64,000 nt of DNA from Pseudochrobactrum asaccharolyticum. Lineage in GTDB: Bacteria > Pseudomonadota > Alphaproteobacteria > Rhizobiales > Rhizobiaceae. The stretch spans positions 1 through 64,000 of the forward strand of contig NZ_QNRH01000007.1 in the NCBI RefSeq assembly GCF_003314995.1, written 5' to 3'. Positions 8,896-18,479 of this stretch are shown piece by piece (position 1 is the first letter of the stretch; each line of letters begins with the position of its first letter). Under the pieces are notes generated by a model. The model worked only from the letters and a program-made list of their open reading frames with translations. It ran no database searches and was not told the origin of the DNA. Made by a program: the position numbers and the translations under genes.

Positions 8896-9863
8896 CAGCG
8901 TTTGCTCCGGATACGTGGATCAAGAAGCGAATAGAGGACATCAACCACGAGATTGATGACGATAAACATCGAGACGACCACGAGAATATAGGCCACGACA
9001 ATCGGGCGATCGAGAATATTGATACTGTCGATAATCAGCTTGCCGACACCCGGCCAGGCAAAGATCGTTTCGGTCACCACGGCAAAAGCAATCAGCGAGC
9101 CGAATTCAATGCCGATTACTGTGATGATCGGGATGAGAATATTCTTCAAAACATGCACGAAAATAACGCGCGATGGTGCCAGTCCTCTGGCGCGCGCGAA
9201 TTTCACGAAATCCAGCGGCATGGTTTCCTGAACACCGGTACGAGTCAGGCGGATCACCAGCGAAATTTTAGCCAGCGACAGATTAATCGCAGGCAGGATC
9301 AGATGCTGAATACCGTTCCAGGTCGCCAGACTGGTTTCAATACCGAGAATTGTGCCGGTCTGACCGCGCCCTGTCGAAGGCAGCCAGCCAAGATAGACCG
9401 AGAAAATCATGATCAACATCATGCCCTGCCAGAAATTCGGCAGGCTGAACCCGAGGATAGAGCCGGTCATGATGGTTTCATCCGTAGCGCTTCCGGCTTT
9501 CAGACCGGAGAGCAGGCCGAGCGGAATACCAATGACAATGGCAAGAACCAGCGCACAGAAAGCCAGTTCCAGCGTGGCAGGCAGGCGCTGCAAAATAACG
9601 CTGATGGATGGCTGGTTATAGACAAAAGACGTACCCAGATCGCCTTGCAACGCATTGGCGAGAAAATGCCAGTATTGCACGATCAGCGGCTTATCCAGAC
9701 CAAGAGCCTGTGTCACCTGTAAACGTTCTGCCATCGTGGCATCGGCAGGCAGCAGGATTTCCAGCGGATCACCGATCGCATAAACACCGGCAAAAACGAT
9801 AACGGAAGTTACAAACAGGACAAGCAGCGCCTGAAACAACCGGCGGATAATAAACGCTGTCAT
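8895..9863 (-). CDS. Peptide ABC transporter permease, DppB type
   Basis: A 322-residue permease and the first gene of the operon. It starts with the DppB/OppB hallmark N-terminus (FIIRRLFQALLVLFVTSVIVF) and carries the conserved loop FVKFARARGLAPSRVIFVHVLKN. About six membrane helices are visible. The stop shares a base with the next gene's start. The 200-bp gap upstream, shared with the divergent LysR gene, holds two palindromes that are candidate operators. Confidence 0.9.
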   Translation of the reverse strand: MTAFIIRRLFQALLVLFVTSVIVFAGVYAIGDPLEILLPADATMAERLQVTQALGLDKPLIVQYWHFLANALQGDLGTSFVYNQPSISVILQRLPATLELAFCALVLAIVIGIPLGLLSGLKAGSATDETIMTGSILGFSLPNFWQGMMLIMIFSVYLGWLPSTGRGQTGTILGIETSLATWNGIQHLILPAINLSLAKISLVIRLTRTGVQETMPLDFVKFARARGLAPSRVIFVHVLKNILIPIITVIGIEFGSLIAFAVVTETIFAWPGVGKLIIDSINILDRPIVVAYILVVVSMFIVINLVVDVLYSLLDPRIRSKR

Positions 9864-9928
9864 CTCTTATGGACCCGAACATACATAATTTAGAACTCCT
9901 CCATCACGCTTCCCCGCGCATATGTTTA

Positions 9929-9945
9929 TTTGGAAACATTCCAAA
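9929..9945. promoter_or_regulatory. Palindrome in the peptide operon/LysR divergent promoter
   Basis: TTTGGAA (9929-9935) and TTCCAAA (9939-9945) are perfect 7-bp inverted arms around ACA. It lies 66 bp upstream of the permease start and is a candidate regulator-binding site. Confidence 0.55.
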
Positions 9946-9994
9946 CTTGCCATAGCAGGAAAATACTTGCAATATTATGAGATATAGTGCCAAA

Positions 9995-10015
9995 TCTATG
10001 CGTTAAACGCATAGA
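9995..10015. promoter_or_regulatory. 21-bp perfect palindrome, probable LysR operator
   Basis: Arms TCTATGCGTT and AACGCATAGA flank a single central A, giving a perfect 21-bp dyad. It sits 48 bp upstream of the LysR gene start. It contains the T-N11-A spacing typical of LysR-type sites, so autoregulation and control of the divergent operon is the simplest reading. Confidence 0.65.
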
Positions 10016-10063
10016 CAAAATCTCCTCTCAAAACCGCCTTTTCCAGCGAAAATGTGAGACAGC

Positions 10064-10972
10064 ATGATCAAAATCATAGACTTAGAAGCCTATCGCGCGG
10101 TTATGAGTACCGGCTCGACCCAAGGGGCAGCGGAGCTTTTAGGCATCTCACAATCGGCCGTCAGCCGGCGGATAAACCAGCTTGAAGAAGAATTGGGTAT
10201 CCAGCTTTTCATCCGTGAAGGCGCGAGAATCGTCCCGTCCCGCTTAAATGAACTGTTGGAAACCCATGTGGCGGATGTTCTGGAGCGCGTGCATATTCTT
10301 GACGATGCCGCGAATAAAATCCGTTCAGGCCGCTATGAAAATGCTTTGCTGCGCATTGCCGTGCCGCCGGGCATTTGCCGTAAGATCATGCCGAAGATCA
10401 TTGCGGGTTTTCTCGATAAATACCCGCAGACCCGATTTGAAATCCTGCACGGCACCTATGATGTTATCAGTCGTATGCTGGATGAAAAACAGGCAGAAAT
10501 CGGCTTTCTCCGCCTGCCGTTCCGTGACAGCAATTTCATGTATTCGGATGTGATTATTGCACGCTCCGTTTGCGTAATGGCCAAAGACCATCCGCTGACG
10601 AAACATAAAATTATCCGCCCTGAAAATCTCCGCGATGAACCACTGGTACTGCTTGGGCGCAGACGCTCACCGCGCCATGATCTCGATCTGGTCTTTTCAT
10701 CCCACGGTGTCCGGCCGAAAATCCGGCTTGAAGCTCATTCGGTCAGTTCAGCCTGTGGGTTTTCTGCGGAAGGGATCGGCGTCTCTATCGTCAATTCCCT
10801 GCTGGTGCAGGACTGTATGGATCTGGATACGGAGGTCCGGCTGTTTCTTCCCGATGTGCCGCATCATTTTGCATTTGTTTATCCGGATAAGCCACGGCTC
10901 CCTGAGCTTGGCGCGGAATTCATCACTTATGCTACCGGATATTTGCAGGCACTGGAGCCGTTTCCGGCATAA
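10064..10972 (+). CDS. LysR-family transcriptional regulator
   Basis: A 302-residue LysR-type regulator. The winged helix-turn-helix spans about 4-63 (GSTQGAAELLGISQSAVSRRINQLEEELG), and the substrate-binding domain runs from about 90 to 295. It is divergent from the peptide ABC operon, its probable target, with a 21-bp palindrome in the shared gap. The effector is unknown; LysR regulators of such operons usually respond to the transported compound. Confidence 0.88.
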   Translation: MIKIIDLEAYRAVMSTGSTQGAAELLGISQSAVSRRINQLEEELGIQLFIREGARIVPSRLNELLETHVADVLERVHILDDAANKIRSGRYENALLRIAVPPGICRKIMPKIIAGFLDKYPQTRFEILHGTYDVISRMLDEKQAEIGFLRLPFRDSNFMYSDVIIARSVCVMAKDHPLTKHKIIRPENLRDEPLVLLGRRRSPRHDLDLVFSSHGVRPKIRLEAHSVSSACGFSAEGIGVSIVNSLLVQDCMDLDTEVRLFLPDVPHHFAFVYPDKPRLPELGAEFITYATGYLQALEPFPA

Positions 10973-11172
10973 TCGTAAGTAATGCAGCTATAGCGATAAA
11001 TTTTTATCACTACCCTCATGAGCCATCAGTAAAAAATTCAAAATATCCAGCAATTTCTTGCCATGATACAATTATACAACATATTGATTTTTATGAATTA
11101 AACTCCCTATTTTTGCGTTTTTATTGCGGACTGCATCGCTAACTGTCTTCAGGTGAAATTCTGGAGAAAACA

Positions 11173-12342
11173 ATGTCACTCAAAACTATTTTAATCAGTT
11201 CCTCTGCAACTTTTCTTATTAGTTCCGGTGCGTATGCGGCCGATGCGGTTGTTTCACCCGAACCTGAAGCCGTTGAATATGTCCGCGTTTGCGATGCCTA
11301 TGGTGCAGGCTATTTTTATATTCCGGGCACAGAAACCTGCCTGAAAATCGGTGGTTATGTGCGCTATGATCTGACCGGCGGCAATGATGTCTATGGCCGT
11401 GGTTTTGATGCGAGTAGTGGTAAAGCTCTTGCAAAGAGCAACAAGCGCGACACCTATGAAGGCCTCGCGCGTTTCAGCCTGAAATTCAGCACTACCTCTG
11501 AAACCGAGCTTGGTACACTGAAAACCTATTCCGACCTTCGTTTCCAATGGAAAGACGGCGCTGATGCCAAATCCACCGGCACATTGCGCGCTGGCTATAT
11601 CCAACTTGGCGGTCTGAAGGTTGGTCTGGATGACTCTGCATTTATCACTTTCCCTGGTTACCTCGGCAATGTCATGAATGATGACGTGATCCTCGCCGGT
11701 AGCGGCCGCACCGGTCAGATCAGCTATACTTTCACAGGGGATAACGGTCTGTCCGCAATCCTGTCACTGGAACAGGGCGGCAAAGACGATGTTGACGACG
11801 TACCGGCTGGCTGGACAGGCAAACAATGGGGCGCGGTCATCAAAGATTACACGCCGCATGTCGTTGGTGGCCTGCGTTACGCACAGGGTTGGGGTTCTCT
11901 GACTGCCGTTGCCGCCTATGATGCCTATAACAAGGAATGGGCCGGTAAAATCCGCGGTGATCTGAATGTAACCGACAGCTTCTCCGTCTGGGCAATGGGT
12001 GGTTACAAGTCTAACAAAGACAATTACATCGACGTATTAGGCGATGATAATCAGGTTATCGGTCAGGTTCGTGCCATCAGCAGCTTCTACGGCACATGGG
12101 GCGGTGACTGGGCCGTTTGGGGTGGTGCAGCCTATAAGCTCAACCCGCAGACTGTCATAAATGCTCAGATGGCCTATGATGCTTCCAAAACCTTCGCAGC
12201 AACCGCAAATATTGCTTATGAGCTGGTGCCGGGCTTCACAATCACACCGGAAGTTTCTTACACCAAATGGAAGGATACAAAATCCATCCAGAACGGCAAA
12301 GATGCTGTTCAGGGTATGATCCGCTTCCAGCGCAGCTTCTGA
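11173..12342 (+). CDS. Omp2-like outer-membrane porin
   Basis: A 389-residue porin of the Brucella Omp2/rhizobial Porin_2 family. It has a signal peptide (residues 1-22, ending AYA-AD), then the family hallmark [30 protein letters not shown] with its conserved cysteine pair, and ends in a terminal Phe (RFQRSF) as usual for beta-barrels recognised by BAM. It should form a trimeric 16-stranded general diffusion pore. A clear ribosome site (GGAGAAAA) precedes the ATG. It is monocistronic, with hairpins and a terminator behind it. Confidence 0.92.
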   Translation: MSLKTILISSSATFLISSGAYAADAVVSPEPEAVEYVRVCDAYGAGYFYIPGTETCLKIGGYVRYDLTGGNDVYGRGFDASSGKALAKSNKRDTYEGLARFSLKFSTTSETELGTLKTYSDLRFQWKDGADAKSTGTLRAGYIQLGGLKVGLDDSAFITFPGYLGNVMNDDVILAGSGRTGQISYTFTGDNGLSAILSLEQGGKDDVDDVPAGWTGKQWGAVIKDYTPHVVGGLRYAQGWGSLTAVAAYDAYNKEWAGKIRGDLNVTDSFSVWAMGGYKSNKDNYIDVLGDDNQVIGQVRAISSFYGTWGGDWAVWGGAAYKLNPQTVINAQMAYDASKTFAATANIAYELVPGFTITPEVSYTKWKDTKSIQNGKDAVQGMIRFQRSF

Positions 12343-12376
12343 TAAGCAACAAATAGCCGGTCTGTTTCGAGGAGTT

Positions 12377-12410
12377 GCAGATCATTGATACTGATGCTTC
12401 AATGATCTGC
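12377..12410. repeat. Long perfect inverted repeat downstream of the porin gene
   Basis: Arms GCAGATCATTGA (12377-12388) and TCAATGATCTGC (12399-12410) are perfect complements around a 10-nt loop. No T-run follows, so it is not a classic terminator. It lies in the porin 3' untranslated region and could stabilise the mRNA or be part of a 3'-UTR-derived small RNA. A second, weaker stem (ATAACG/CGTTAT, 12416-12438) follows. Confidence 0.6.
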
Positions 12411-12477
12411 CTTACATAACGTAGAAGGACTGCGTTATTATAAAATGACACTCTGACTTCCGGTCATTAAAAGGCAG

Positions 12478-12504
12478 ACGGCGGGCGCAATCCCGCCGTT
12501 TTTT
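12478..12504 (+). terminator. Rho-independent terminator of the porin gene
   Basis: ACGGCGGG (12478-12485) pairs with CCCGCCGT (12492-12499) around a 6-nt loop and is followed by a run of six T. The hairpin abuts the stop codon of the convergent hutC gene at 12503. Confidence 0.88.
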
Positions 12505-13243
12505 ACCCTTGAGACGGCGCAAAACGGGCGACCAGCGCATGGCTGTCGCCGCTATAGGTCAGCCGCACATAGGTGACAGGCTGTCCGGCATTCCAAGTCT
12601 GGCGCTCAATCACCAGACAGGCTGCTCCTGCCGGAATACCCAGAATTGCCGCCACATTGTCATCCGCAGCCACCGCGCGGATTGCGTGTTGCGCATTGCT
12701 CCACGGTACGCAGGCCACCAGCCAAGGACTTGGTGATTGTTTGGAAAAATCCGTTTGAGCGGCATCCGGCACAGCCAGCAGATTGATGATGCGCTCTTCC
12801 AGTGCAAAGACCCGTTTGCCGGCATAGTGACGACAGGTCAGTTCAATCAGTGGTGTATTGCGCTCAATCTCGAGTTTCTTACCATCTGCCGCTGTACTTT
12901 TGCGGCTCACGGATTTCTGCAATTCGTAGCGATAAGGCAAGCCCAACTGCTCAACTTCATCACGGATATCATGAATTTCCAGCACCGCTGCCTGTGACTG
13001 CGGCTTGGAAACAAAACTGCCGGAACGGCGTTTACGCTCGATCATTCCGGCTTTTGCCAATTGTGTCAGCGCTTTATTGACGGTCATACGCGAGCAGGAA
13101 TATTGCTCCGTCAGCTCGTGCTCAAACGGGATGCGATAACCGGGCTGCCATTCGCCGGAGAGAATCCGGCTTTCAATATCATCCAGAATCCGCTGATGCA
13201 GAGATGACGCCTGTTCGCTGTCTCCGGATGATAATGTCTGCAT
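12503..13243 (-). CDS. Histidine utilization repressor HutC
   Basis: A 246-residue GntR-family repressor of the HutC subfamily. The N-terminal winged helix covers residues about 15-85 (GYRIPFEHELTEQYSCSRMTVNKALTQLAKAGMIERKRRSGSFV); the C-terminal UTRA domain binds urocanate. It represses hut genes until urocanate accumulates. It lies immediately downstream of hutF on the same strand and is probably co-transcribed with it, so it would be autoregulated through the palindrome at 14705-14716. In Brucella, HutC is also known to act on the virB promoter, linking histidine metabolism to virulence control. Confidence 0.92.
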   Translation of the reverse strand: MQTLSSGDSEQASSLHQRILDDIESRILSGEWQPGYRIPFEHELTEQYSCSRMTVNKALTQLAKAGMIERKRRSGSFVSKPQSQAAVLEIHDIRDEVEQLGLPYRYELQKSVSRKSTAADGKKLEIERNTPLIELTCRHYAGKRVFALEERIINLLAVPDAAQTDFSKQSPSPWLVACVPWSNAQHAIRAVAADDNVAAILGIPAGAACLVIERQTWNAGQPVTYVRLTYSGDSHALVARFAPSQG

Positions 13244-13276
13244 TACCCGCTTAAGCCCGTTCTTTAATTCAACCCG

Positions 13277-14650
13277 TCAGTCTTCCAAAAGTGCACCTAA
13301 AACCGCACGGAATCCTGCTTCTGCTTGTTCATGCAGGTGATGACGGCCATTTTCAACCTGTTTTATGCCTCGTACCCAGACATGTGCCGGTTTGGCGCGG
13401 TTGGCAAAAATCAAACCATCCAGCATCATATCCCCTTTGGCATGAGGAAGACGGCTCACATCCAGCGCCACAAAATCAGCCGATGCACCGGTTTTAAGCC
13501 CCTGCCCGCGCACGCCCATCGCGATATGGCCACCTTCAAGCGCACCGTCAAACAGCGCACGACCGGTTGAACCTTCCGCAACCGCCATCACATTACGGGC
13601 GCGATGTTGCAAACGCTGCGAATATTCGAGCTGGCGCAATTCATCACCCAAGCCGATCAGCACATTGGAATCTGAACCGATACCGAATTTGCCGCCTGCC
13701 TGCGTGAACACTCCGGCATTGAACGTGCCATCACCGAGATTGGCCTCAGTCACAGGGCACAGACCGGCGATTGCACCGGCTTTTGCCATGCCTGTGGTCT
13801 CGTCATCGGTCATGTGGGTGGCATGGATCAGGCACCAGCGATCACTCAGATTGGCATTGTCCAACAGCCATTCAACAGGTCGCTTGCCGGACCATGTAAT
13901 GCAGTCTTCAACTTCTTTAACCTGCTCGGCCACATGAATATGCACCGGTGTTTCCGGCAGCATCTGCGTGACGATTTTCAACTCATCCGGCGTCACCGCC
14001 CGCAAGCTGTGTGGCGCAACACCCAGAACCGCGCCATCCATAGCTTTGAGCGCAGAGCTACAACCATCCAACAGGCGCTGATATTGATCTATACTATTGA
14101 TAAACCGGCGCTGACCTTCATTCGGGGCAGCACCGCCAAATGTGGAGTGAGCGTAGAAAACCGGCAATAAAGTCAGGCCGATACCGCTTTTATTGGCCGC
14201 TGATGCAATACGTTTGCCCATCTCGGCCACATCCGCATAAGGCGTACCGTTACGGTCGTGATGCAAATAATGGAACTCACCTACGCGGGTGAAGCCATTT
14301 TCCAGCATGTCCACATAGAGCCGCAGAGCTACGGCTTCCGCCTGTTCCGGCGACATGGTCAGGGCAAAGCGATACATCACATCGCGCCAGCTCCAGAAAC
14401 TATCTGCCGAAGGCCCGCGCTTTTCTGCCAGTCCGGCCATACCATATTGGAACGCATGGCTGTGCAGATTTGGCATCCCCGCGATGATCACCGCATGGCA
14501 CTCATCACCCGATTGCGCCTGCACGCCGCTTTCAATGGTTGTGAATTTTCCGGCTTCAACCGTCAGGCGGACATTCTCAGCCCAGCCGCTTTCCAGCTCT
14601 GTATTCAATAGAGCCTGTTGCGCATGGATAACATGTTTTTGCTGAAGCAC
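13277..14650 (-). CDS. Formimidoylglutamate deiminase HutF
   Basis: Encodes a 457-residue amidohydrolase that converts N-formimidoyl-L-glutamate to N-formyl-L-glutamate and ammonia, the first half of the five-step histidine pathway ending with HutG. The metal-binding motif NLHSHAFQ (His63, His65) is near the N-terminus; further ligands lie around VHIHVAEQ and the GSDSNVLIG segment. A GTG start at 14650 (MLQQKHVIHAQQ) was chosen because AGGAGGAG lies 7-8 nt upstream; extending to an ATG at 14746 would run across the divergent promoter. Expressed leftward with hutC. Confidence 0.92.
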   Translation of the reverse strand: MLQQKHVIHAQQALLNTELESGWAENVRLTVEAGKFTTIESGVQAQSGDECHAVIIAGMPNLHSHAFQYGMAGLAEKRGPSADSFWSWRDVMYRFALTMSPEQAEAVALRLYVDMLENGFTRVGEFHYLHHDRNGTPYADVAEMGKRIASAANKSGIGLTLLPVFYAHSTFGGAAPNEGQRRFINSIDQYQRLLDGCSSALKAMDGAVLGVAPHSLRAVTPDELKIVTQMLPETPVHIHVAEQVKEVEDCITWSGKRPVEWLLDNANLSDRWCLIHATHMTDDETTGMAKAGAIAGLCPVTEANLGDGTFNAGVFTQAGGKFGIGSDSNVLIGLGDELRQLEYSQRLQHRARNVMAVAEGSTGRALFDGALEGGHIAMGVRGQGLKTGASADFVALDVSRLPHAKGDMMLDGLIFANRAKPAHVWVRGIKQVENGRHHLHEQAEAGFRAVLGALLED

Positions 14651-14704
14651 GGTTCTCTCCTCCTGAAAATATCCGGCTAAAAATTTCCTTTGCCATTTTT
14701 TAAT

Positions 14705-14716
14705 ATGTATATACAT
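14705..14716. promoter_or_regulatory. HutC-type operator in the divergent hut promoter
   Basis: The perfect 12-bp palindrome ATGTATATACAT lies in the 98-bp gap between hutF and hutI. HutC operators in other proteobacteria are TGTATATACA-type palindromes, so this is the probable HutC site controlling both directions. Confidence 0.75.
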
Positions 14717-14748
14717 TATAGCCGGAGAGGGGAAGCGGGAAAACACTC

Positions 14749-15975
14749 ATGACAAAAGATACACGCCACCAGAGCGGCCATATTTTCACCCATGCACGCG
14801 TTGCTACACTGCGTGAAAATACGGATGGACTCGGCCTGATTGATGATGCGGCAATCGTGGTTGAGCAGGGCAGAATTGCCTATGTCGGCCCGCAGGCTGA
14901 AATGCCTGCGCTCTATGCGGACTATCCGGCAACCAATTGCGAAAACCGTCTGATCACCCCCGGTCTGATCGACTGCCATACGCATCTGATTCACGCGGGC
15001 AACCGCGCCCATGAATTTGAGCTGCGCCTCGAAGGCGCATCCTATGAAGAAGTCGCCAAAGCTGGTGGCGGCATTGTTTCTTCCGTAAAGGCACTGCGTG
15101 CGGCCAGTGAGGATGATCTGGTACGCGAAAGCCTGCCGCGCCTCGATGCCCTGATTGCTGAAGGCGCAACGACCGTTGAGGTTAAATCCGGTTACGGTCT
15201 CGATACGGAAAATGAAATCAAATCGCTGAAAGCAGCCAGACGTCTGGCACAGGAACGTGATGTTGCAATACGCACCACTTTCCTCGGTGCTCATGCGCTG
15301 CCGCCGGAAATGAACGGCGACAAGTCAGCCTATATTGATGTGATTATCAATGAGATGCTGCCTGCAATTGCCGCTGAAAAACTCGCCGATGCCGTCGATG
15401 GTTTCTGTGAAGGGATCGCCTTCCTGCCGGATGAAATTGCCCGTGTTTTTGATGCTGCAAAGACGCATGACCTGCCGGTCAAACTCCATGCCGATCAGCT
15501 GTCTAATCTGCATGGTGCCAAATTAGCCGCCTCTTATAATGCGCTTTCCGCTGATCATGTGGAATATACTGACGCGCAAGGTGCGCAGGCGATGGCCAAA
15601 TCCGGTACCGTCGCAGTGCTGTTGCCCGGAGCCTATTATTTCATCCGCGAAACCCAAAAACCGCCGGTTGAAGCCTTCCGTCAGGCGGGCACAAAAATGG
15701 CATTGGCTACCGATAATAATCCCGGTACATCCCCGCTGACCTCCCTGCTTTTGACCATGAATATGGGCGCAACCCTGTTCCGCCTCACTGTCGATGAATG
15801 CATCGCCGGTGTGACCCGTGAAGCTGCCCGTGCCCTCGGCATTCTGGCTGAAACCGGCACGATTGAAGTCGGCAAACATGCCGATCTGGCGATCTGGGAT
15901 GTGCAGCGCCCTGCAGAGCTTGTCTATCGCATTGGCTTTAACCCGCTCTGGAAGCGGGTTTTCCGCGGCAACTGA
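14749..15975 (+). CDS. Imidazolonepropionase HutI
   Basis: A 408-residue amidohydrolase that opens the ring of 4-imidazolone-5-propionate to N-formimidoyl-L-glutamate, step three of histidine breakdown. The metal motif [14 protein letters not shown] (His77, His79) is intact. The KSGYG and LHADQLSN segments and [10 protein letters not shown] are family signatures. Length is normal (about 400-420 residues). It heads the rightward hut operon, downstream of the HutC-type palindrome, and is followed by hutH 55 bp later. Confidence 0.95.
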   Translation: MTKDTRHQSGHIFTHARVATLRENTDGLGLIDDAAIVVEQGRIAYVGPQAEMPALYADYPATNCENRLITPGLIDCHTHLIHAGNRAHEFELRLEGASYEEVAKAGGGIVSSVKALRAASEDDLVRESLPRLDALIAEGATTVEVKSGYGLDTENEIKSLKAARRLAQERDVAIRTTFLGAHALPPEMNGDKSAYIDVIINEMLPAIAAEKLADAVDGFCEGIAFLPDEIARVFDAAKTHDLPVKLHADQLSNLHGAKLAASYNALSADHVEYTDAQGAQAMAKSGTVAVLLPGAYYFIRETQKPPVEAFRQAGTKMALATDNNPGTSPLTSLLLTMNMGATLFRLTVDECIAGVTREAARALGILAETGTIEVGKHADLAIWDVQRPAELVYRIGFNPLWKRVFRGN

Positions 15976-16030
15976 AAATTTATCCGAACACTCACACGTC
16001 ATTCACATACACCTGAAGAAAGTATCCTCC

Positions 16031-17569
16031 ATGAGCATTATTCTTAAACCAGGTTCCGTCCCGCTTGCCACGCTCGAAGATATTTACCGCAACGGCACCA
16101 TTGCCCGTCTTGATCCGTCTTTTCATGCGGGCATTGCCAAATCCGCCGCCCGCATTGCGGAAATCGCCGCCGGTGATGCGCCGGTCTATGGCATCAATAC
16201 CGGCTTCGGCAAACTGGCTTCCATCCGTATCGCCCCTGAAGATGTGGCCACACTCCAGCGCAATCTGATCCTGTCCCATTGCTGCGGTGTAGGCGCGCCT
16301 CTGGCTGAAAACATTGTGCGCCTCGTCATGTCGCTCAAGCTGATTTCGCTTGGTCGCGGTGCATCCGGCGTACGTCCTGAGATCATTGCGCTCATCGAAG
16401 CCATGCTTGAAAAAGGTGTCATTCCGGTTATTCCGGAAAAAGGTTCCGTCGGTGCGTCCGGTGATCTGGCACCGCTGGCACATATGGCTGCGGCCATGAT
16501 CGGCGAAGGTGAGGTTTTCTATCAGGGTGCACGCGTTTCCGCTGCTTCCGCATTGAGCAAAGCCGGTCTGACACCGGTTGTTCTGGCCGCCAAAGAAGGG
16601 CTCGCCCTGATCAACGGCACGCAGACCTCCACCGCACTGGCACTGGCCGGCTTGTTCCGTGCTCATACAGCCTTGCAGGCAGCTCTGATTACCGGCGCTC
16701 TGTCTACCGATGCTGCCATGGGCTCCACCGCACCGTTCCACGCAGATATTCATAGCTTGCGCGGTCATAAAGGCCAGATCGATACCGGTGCAGCTCTGCG
16801 CAAACTGCTTGAAGGCTCGATTATCCGCAACAGCCATCTGGAAGGCGACCAGCGCGTGCAGGATCCGTATTGCATCCGCTGCCAGCCACAGGTCGATGGT
16901 GCCTGTCTTGATCTGCTGCGTCAGGTCGCAGTTACGCTTGAAATTGAAGCCAATGCGGTTACCGATAATCCGCTGGTGCTTTCCGATGATACAGTGGTCT
17001 CCGGCGGTAACTTCCATGCAGAACCGGTTGCTTTTGCAGCTGACCAGATTGCGCTGGCAATTTGTGAAATCGGTGCCATTGCCCAGCGCCGCATTGCACT
17101 GCTGGTTGACCCTGCCCTCTCCTTCGGTCTGCCAGCGTTTCTGGCGAAAAAGCCGGGTCTCAATTCCGGCCTGATGATTGCCGAAGTCACTTCCGCCGCT
17201 CTGATGTCGGAAAACAAGCAGATGTCCCATCCGGCCTCGGTCGATTCAACCCCGACTTCTGCCAATCAGGAAGACCATGTTTCGATGGCCTGCCACGGCG
17301 CCCGCCGTCTGCTGCAAATGACCGACAATCTCAATGCAATTATCGGCATTGAAGCCCTGACCGGTGCCCTCGGCGTGGAACTGCGTGGCCCTCTGGAAAC
17401 CAGCCCTGAGCTGAAAGCGGCAATCGCCGTGCTGCGCACCAAAGTGCCGACCCTCGAAGTTGACCGTTATATGGCTGATGATCTGGCTGCCGCTGCAGAA
17501 ATCGTTGCTGACGGCTCGCTGAACGCAGCGATCACAAGCGGTATTCTCCCTGAAGTATTCCCGTCATGA
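16031..17569 (+). CDS. Histidine ammonia-lyase HutH
   Basis: A 512-residue lyase that deaminates L-histidine to trans-urocanate, the entry step of the pathway. The autocatalytic MIO prosthetic group forms from Ala142-Ser143-Gly144 in [14 protein letters not shown]. The N-terminal motif [11 protein letters not shown] is also intact. The start at 16031 (MSIILKPGS) follows a weak purine-rich site and agrees with the usual family length of about 510; the frame stays open upstream into hutI but that extension is not homologous. The product is cytoplasmic and homotetrameric in known members. Confidence 0.95.
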   Translation: MSIILKPGSVPLATLEDIYRNGTIARLDPSFHAGIAKSAARIAEIAAGDAPVYGINTGFGKLASIRIAPEDVATLQRNLILSHCCGVGAPLAENIVRLVMSLKLISLGRGASGVRPEIIALIEAMLEKGVIPVIPEKGSVGASGDLAPLAHMAAAMIGEGEVFYQGARVSAASALSKAGLTPVVLAAKEGLALINGTQTSTALALAGLFRAHTALQAALITGALSTDAAMGSTAPFHADIHSLRGHKGQIDTGAALRKLLEGSIIRNSHLEGDQRVQDPYCIRCQPQVDGACLDLLRQVAVTLEIEANAVTDNPLVLSDDTVVSGGNFHAEPVAFAADQIALAICEIGAIAQRRIALLVDPALSFGLPAFLAKKPGLNSGLMIAEVTSAALMSENKQMSHPASVDSTPTSANQEDHVSMACHGARRLLQMTDNLNAIIGIEALTGALGVELRGPLETSPELKAAIAVLRTKVPTLEVDRYMADDLAAAAEIVADGSLNAAITSGILPEVFPS

Positions 17570-17610
17570 TGACTAATATTAGAAATACTTCAGTTTTTTT
17601 AGCCGCATTG

Positions 17611-17651
17611 TCCTTACGCAAAACCGGTTCCCACTTTTGCGGGAAATGCTC
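17611..17651 (-). repeat. Dispersed mosaic repeat, copy A (one module)
   Basis: In the 98-bp gap between hutH and hutG, the minus strand reads AGCATTTCCCGCAAAAGTGG and continues into GAACCGGTTTTGCGTAAGG. This matches the first module of the elements at 29706 and 57657. Such short, GC-dyad intergenic elements are widespread in the Rhizobiales (RIME-like). It lies inside the hut operon without interrupting a gene. Confidence 0.7.
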
Positions 17652-17667
17652 GGGTCTGGAGGCATAA

Positions 17668-18468
17668 ATGGTCGTTGACGTTCATCAGGGAACCTCGCCG
17701 GTCATTCTCGGCCTGCCCCATACCGGCACGGAAGTGCCGGAGGATATTTGGGCACGCCTTAATGACAATGGCCGGATTCTTGCCGATACGGACTGGCATA
17801 TTCACAAGCTCTATGACGGGCTGCTGGATAATGTGACGACAGTGCGCGCCACTTTCCACCGCTATTGCATTGATGCCAATCGTGATCCGGCGGGTGTGAG
17901 CCTCTATCCGGGGCAGAACACAACGACACTGATACCGGAAACGGATTTTGATGGTCTGGCAATCTGGAAAGACGGTGAGCAACCGGCTGAGGCTGATATT
18001 GCAGATCGCATCAGCCGGTTTCACAAGCCTTATCATGAAGCGCTGGCGGCTGAAATCGAGCGTGTGAAGGTCATTCACGGCATAGCCATTCTCTATGACT
18101 GCCACTCGATCCGCTCCCATATTCCGTTTCTGTTTGAAGGCACTCTGCCGGATTTCAACATCGGAACGGATAATGGCAAGACCTGTTCGCCCGTCATTGA
18201 AGCAGCAGTCTTCGGCGTAGCGAAACAGGCTGAAGGTTACACGTCCATCCTCAACGGCCGTTTCAAAGGCGGCTGGACAACGCGCCATTACGGCCAGCCG
18301 GAAACCGGTGTGCATGCCATTCAGATGGAACTCGCGCAATCAACGCATTTGGCAACAGAAGCCGTGCCATTTGCCTATGACGAAGCCAAGGCGGCCGGAT
18401 TGCGCAGCCATCTCAAAAACATTTTGCAGCAGCTTGAAGCCGCCGCTGCCAATCTCAAATCTAAATAA
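17668..18468 (+). CDS. N-formylglutamate deformylase HutG
   Basis: A 266-residue zinc-dependent hydrolase of the FGase family that releases formate and L-glutamate from N-formyl-L-glutamate, completing the pathway begun by HutF. Conserved segments include LPHTGTEVP near residue 20, [13 protein letters not shown], and [14 protein letters not shown] with probable zinc-binding residues. A ribosome site (GGAGG) precedes the ATG. The presence of both hutF and hutG indicates the two-step formiminoglutamate route rather than the one-step formiminoglutamase. Confidence 0.93.
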   Translation: MVVDVHQGTSPVILGLPHTGTEVPEDIWARLNDNGRILADTDWHIHKLYDGLLDNVTTVRATFHRYCIDANRDPAGVSLYPGQNTTTLIPETDFDGLAIWKDGEQPAEADIADRISRFHKPYHEALAAEIERVKVIHGIAILYDCHSIRSHIPFLFEGTLPDFNIGTDNGKTCSPVIEAAVFGVAKQAEGYTSILNGRFKGGWTTRHYGQPETGVHAIQMELAQSTHLATEAVPFAYDEAKAAGLRSHLKNILQQLEAAAANLKSK

Positions 18469-18479
18469 GGGAACATTCA

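Noticed and set aside
15992-17230. 412-codon minus-strand frame
   Set aside because: It is the antisense shadow of hutH, which has all catalytic motifs on the plus strand.
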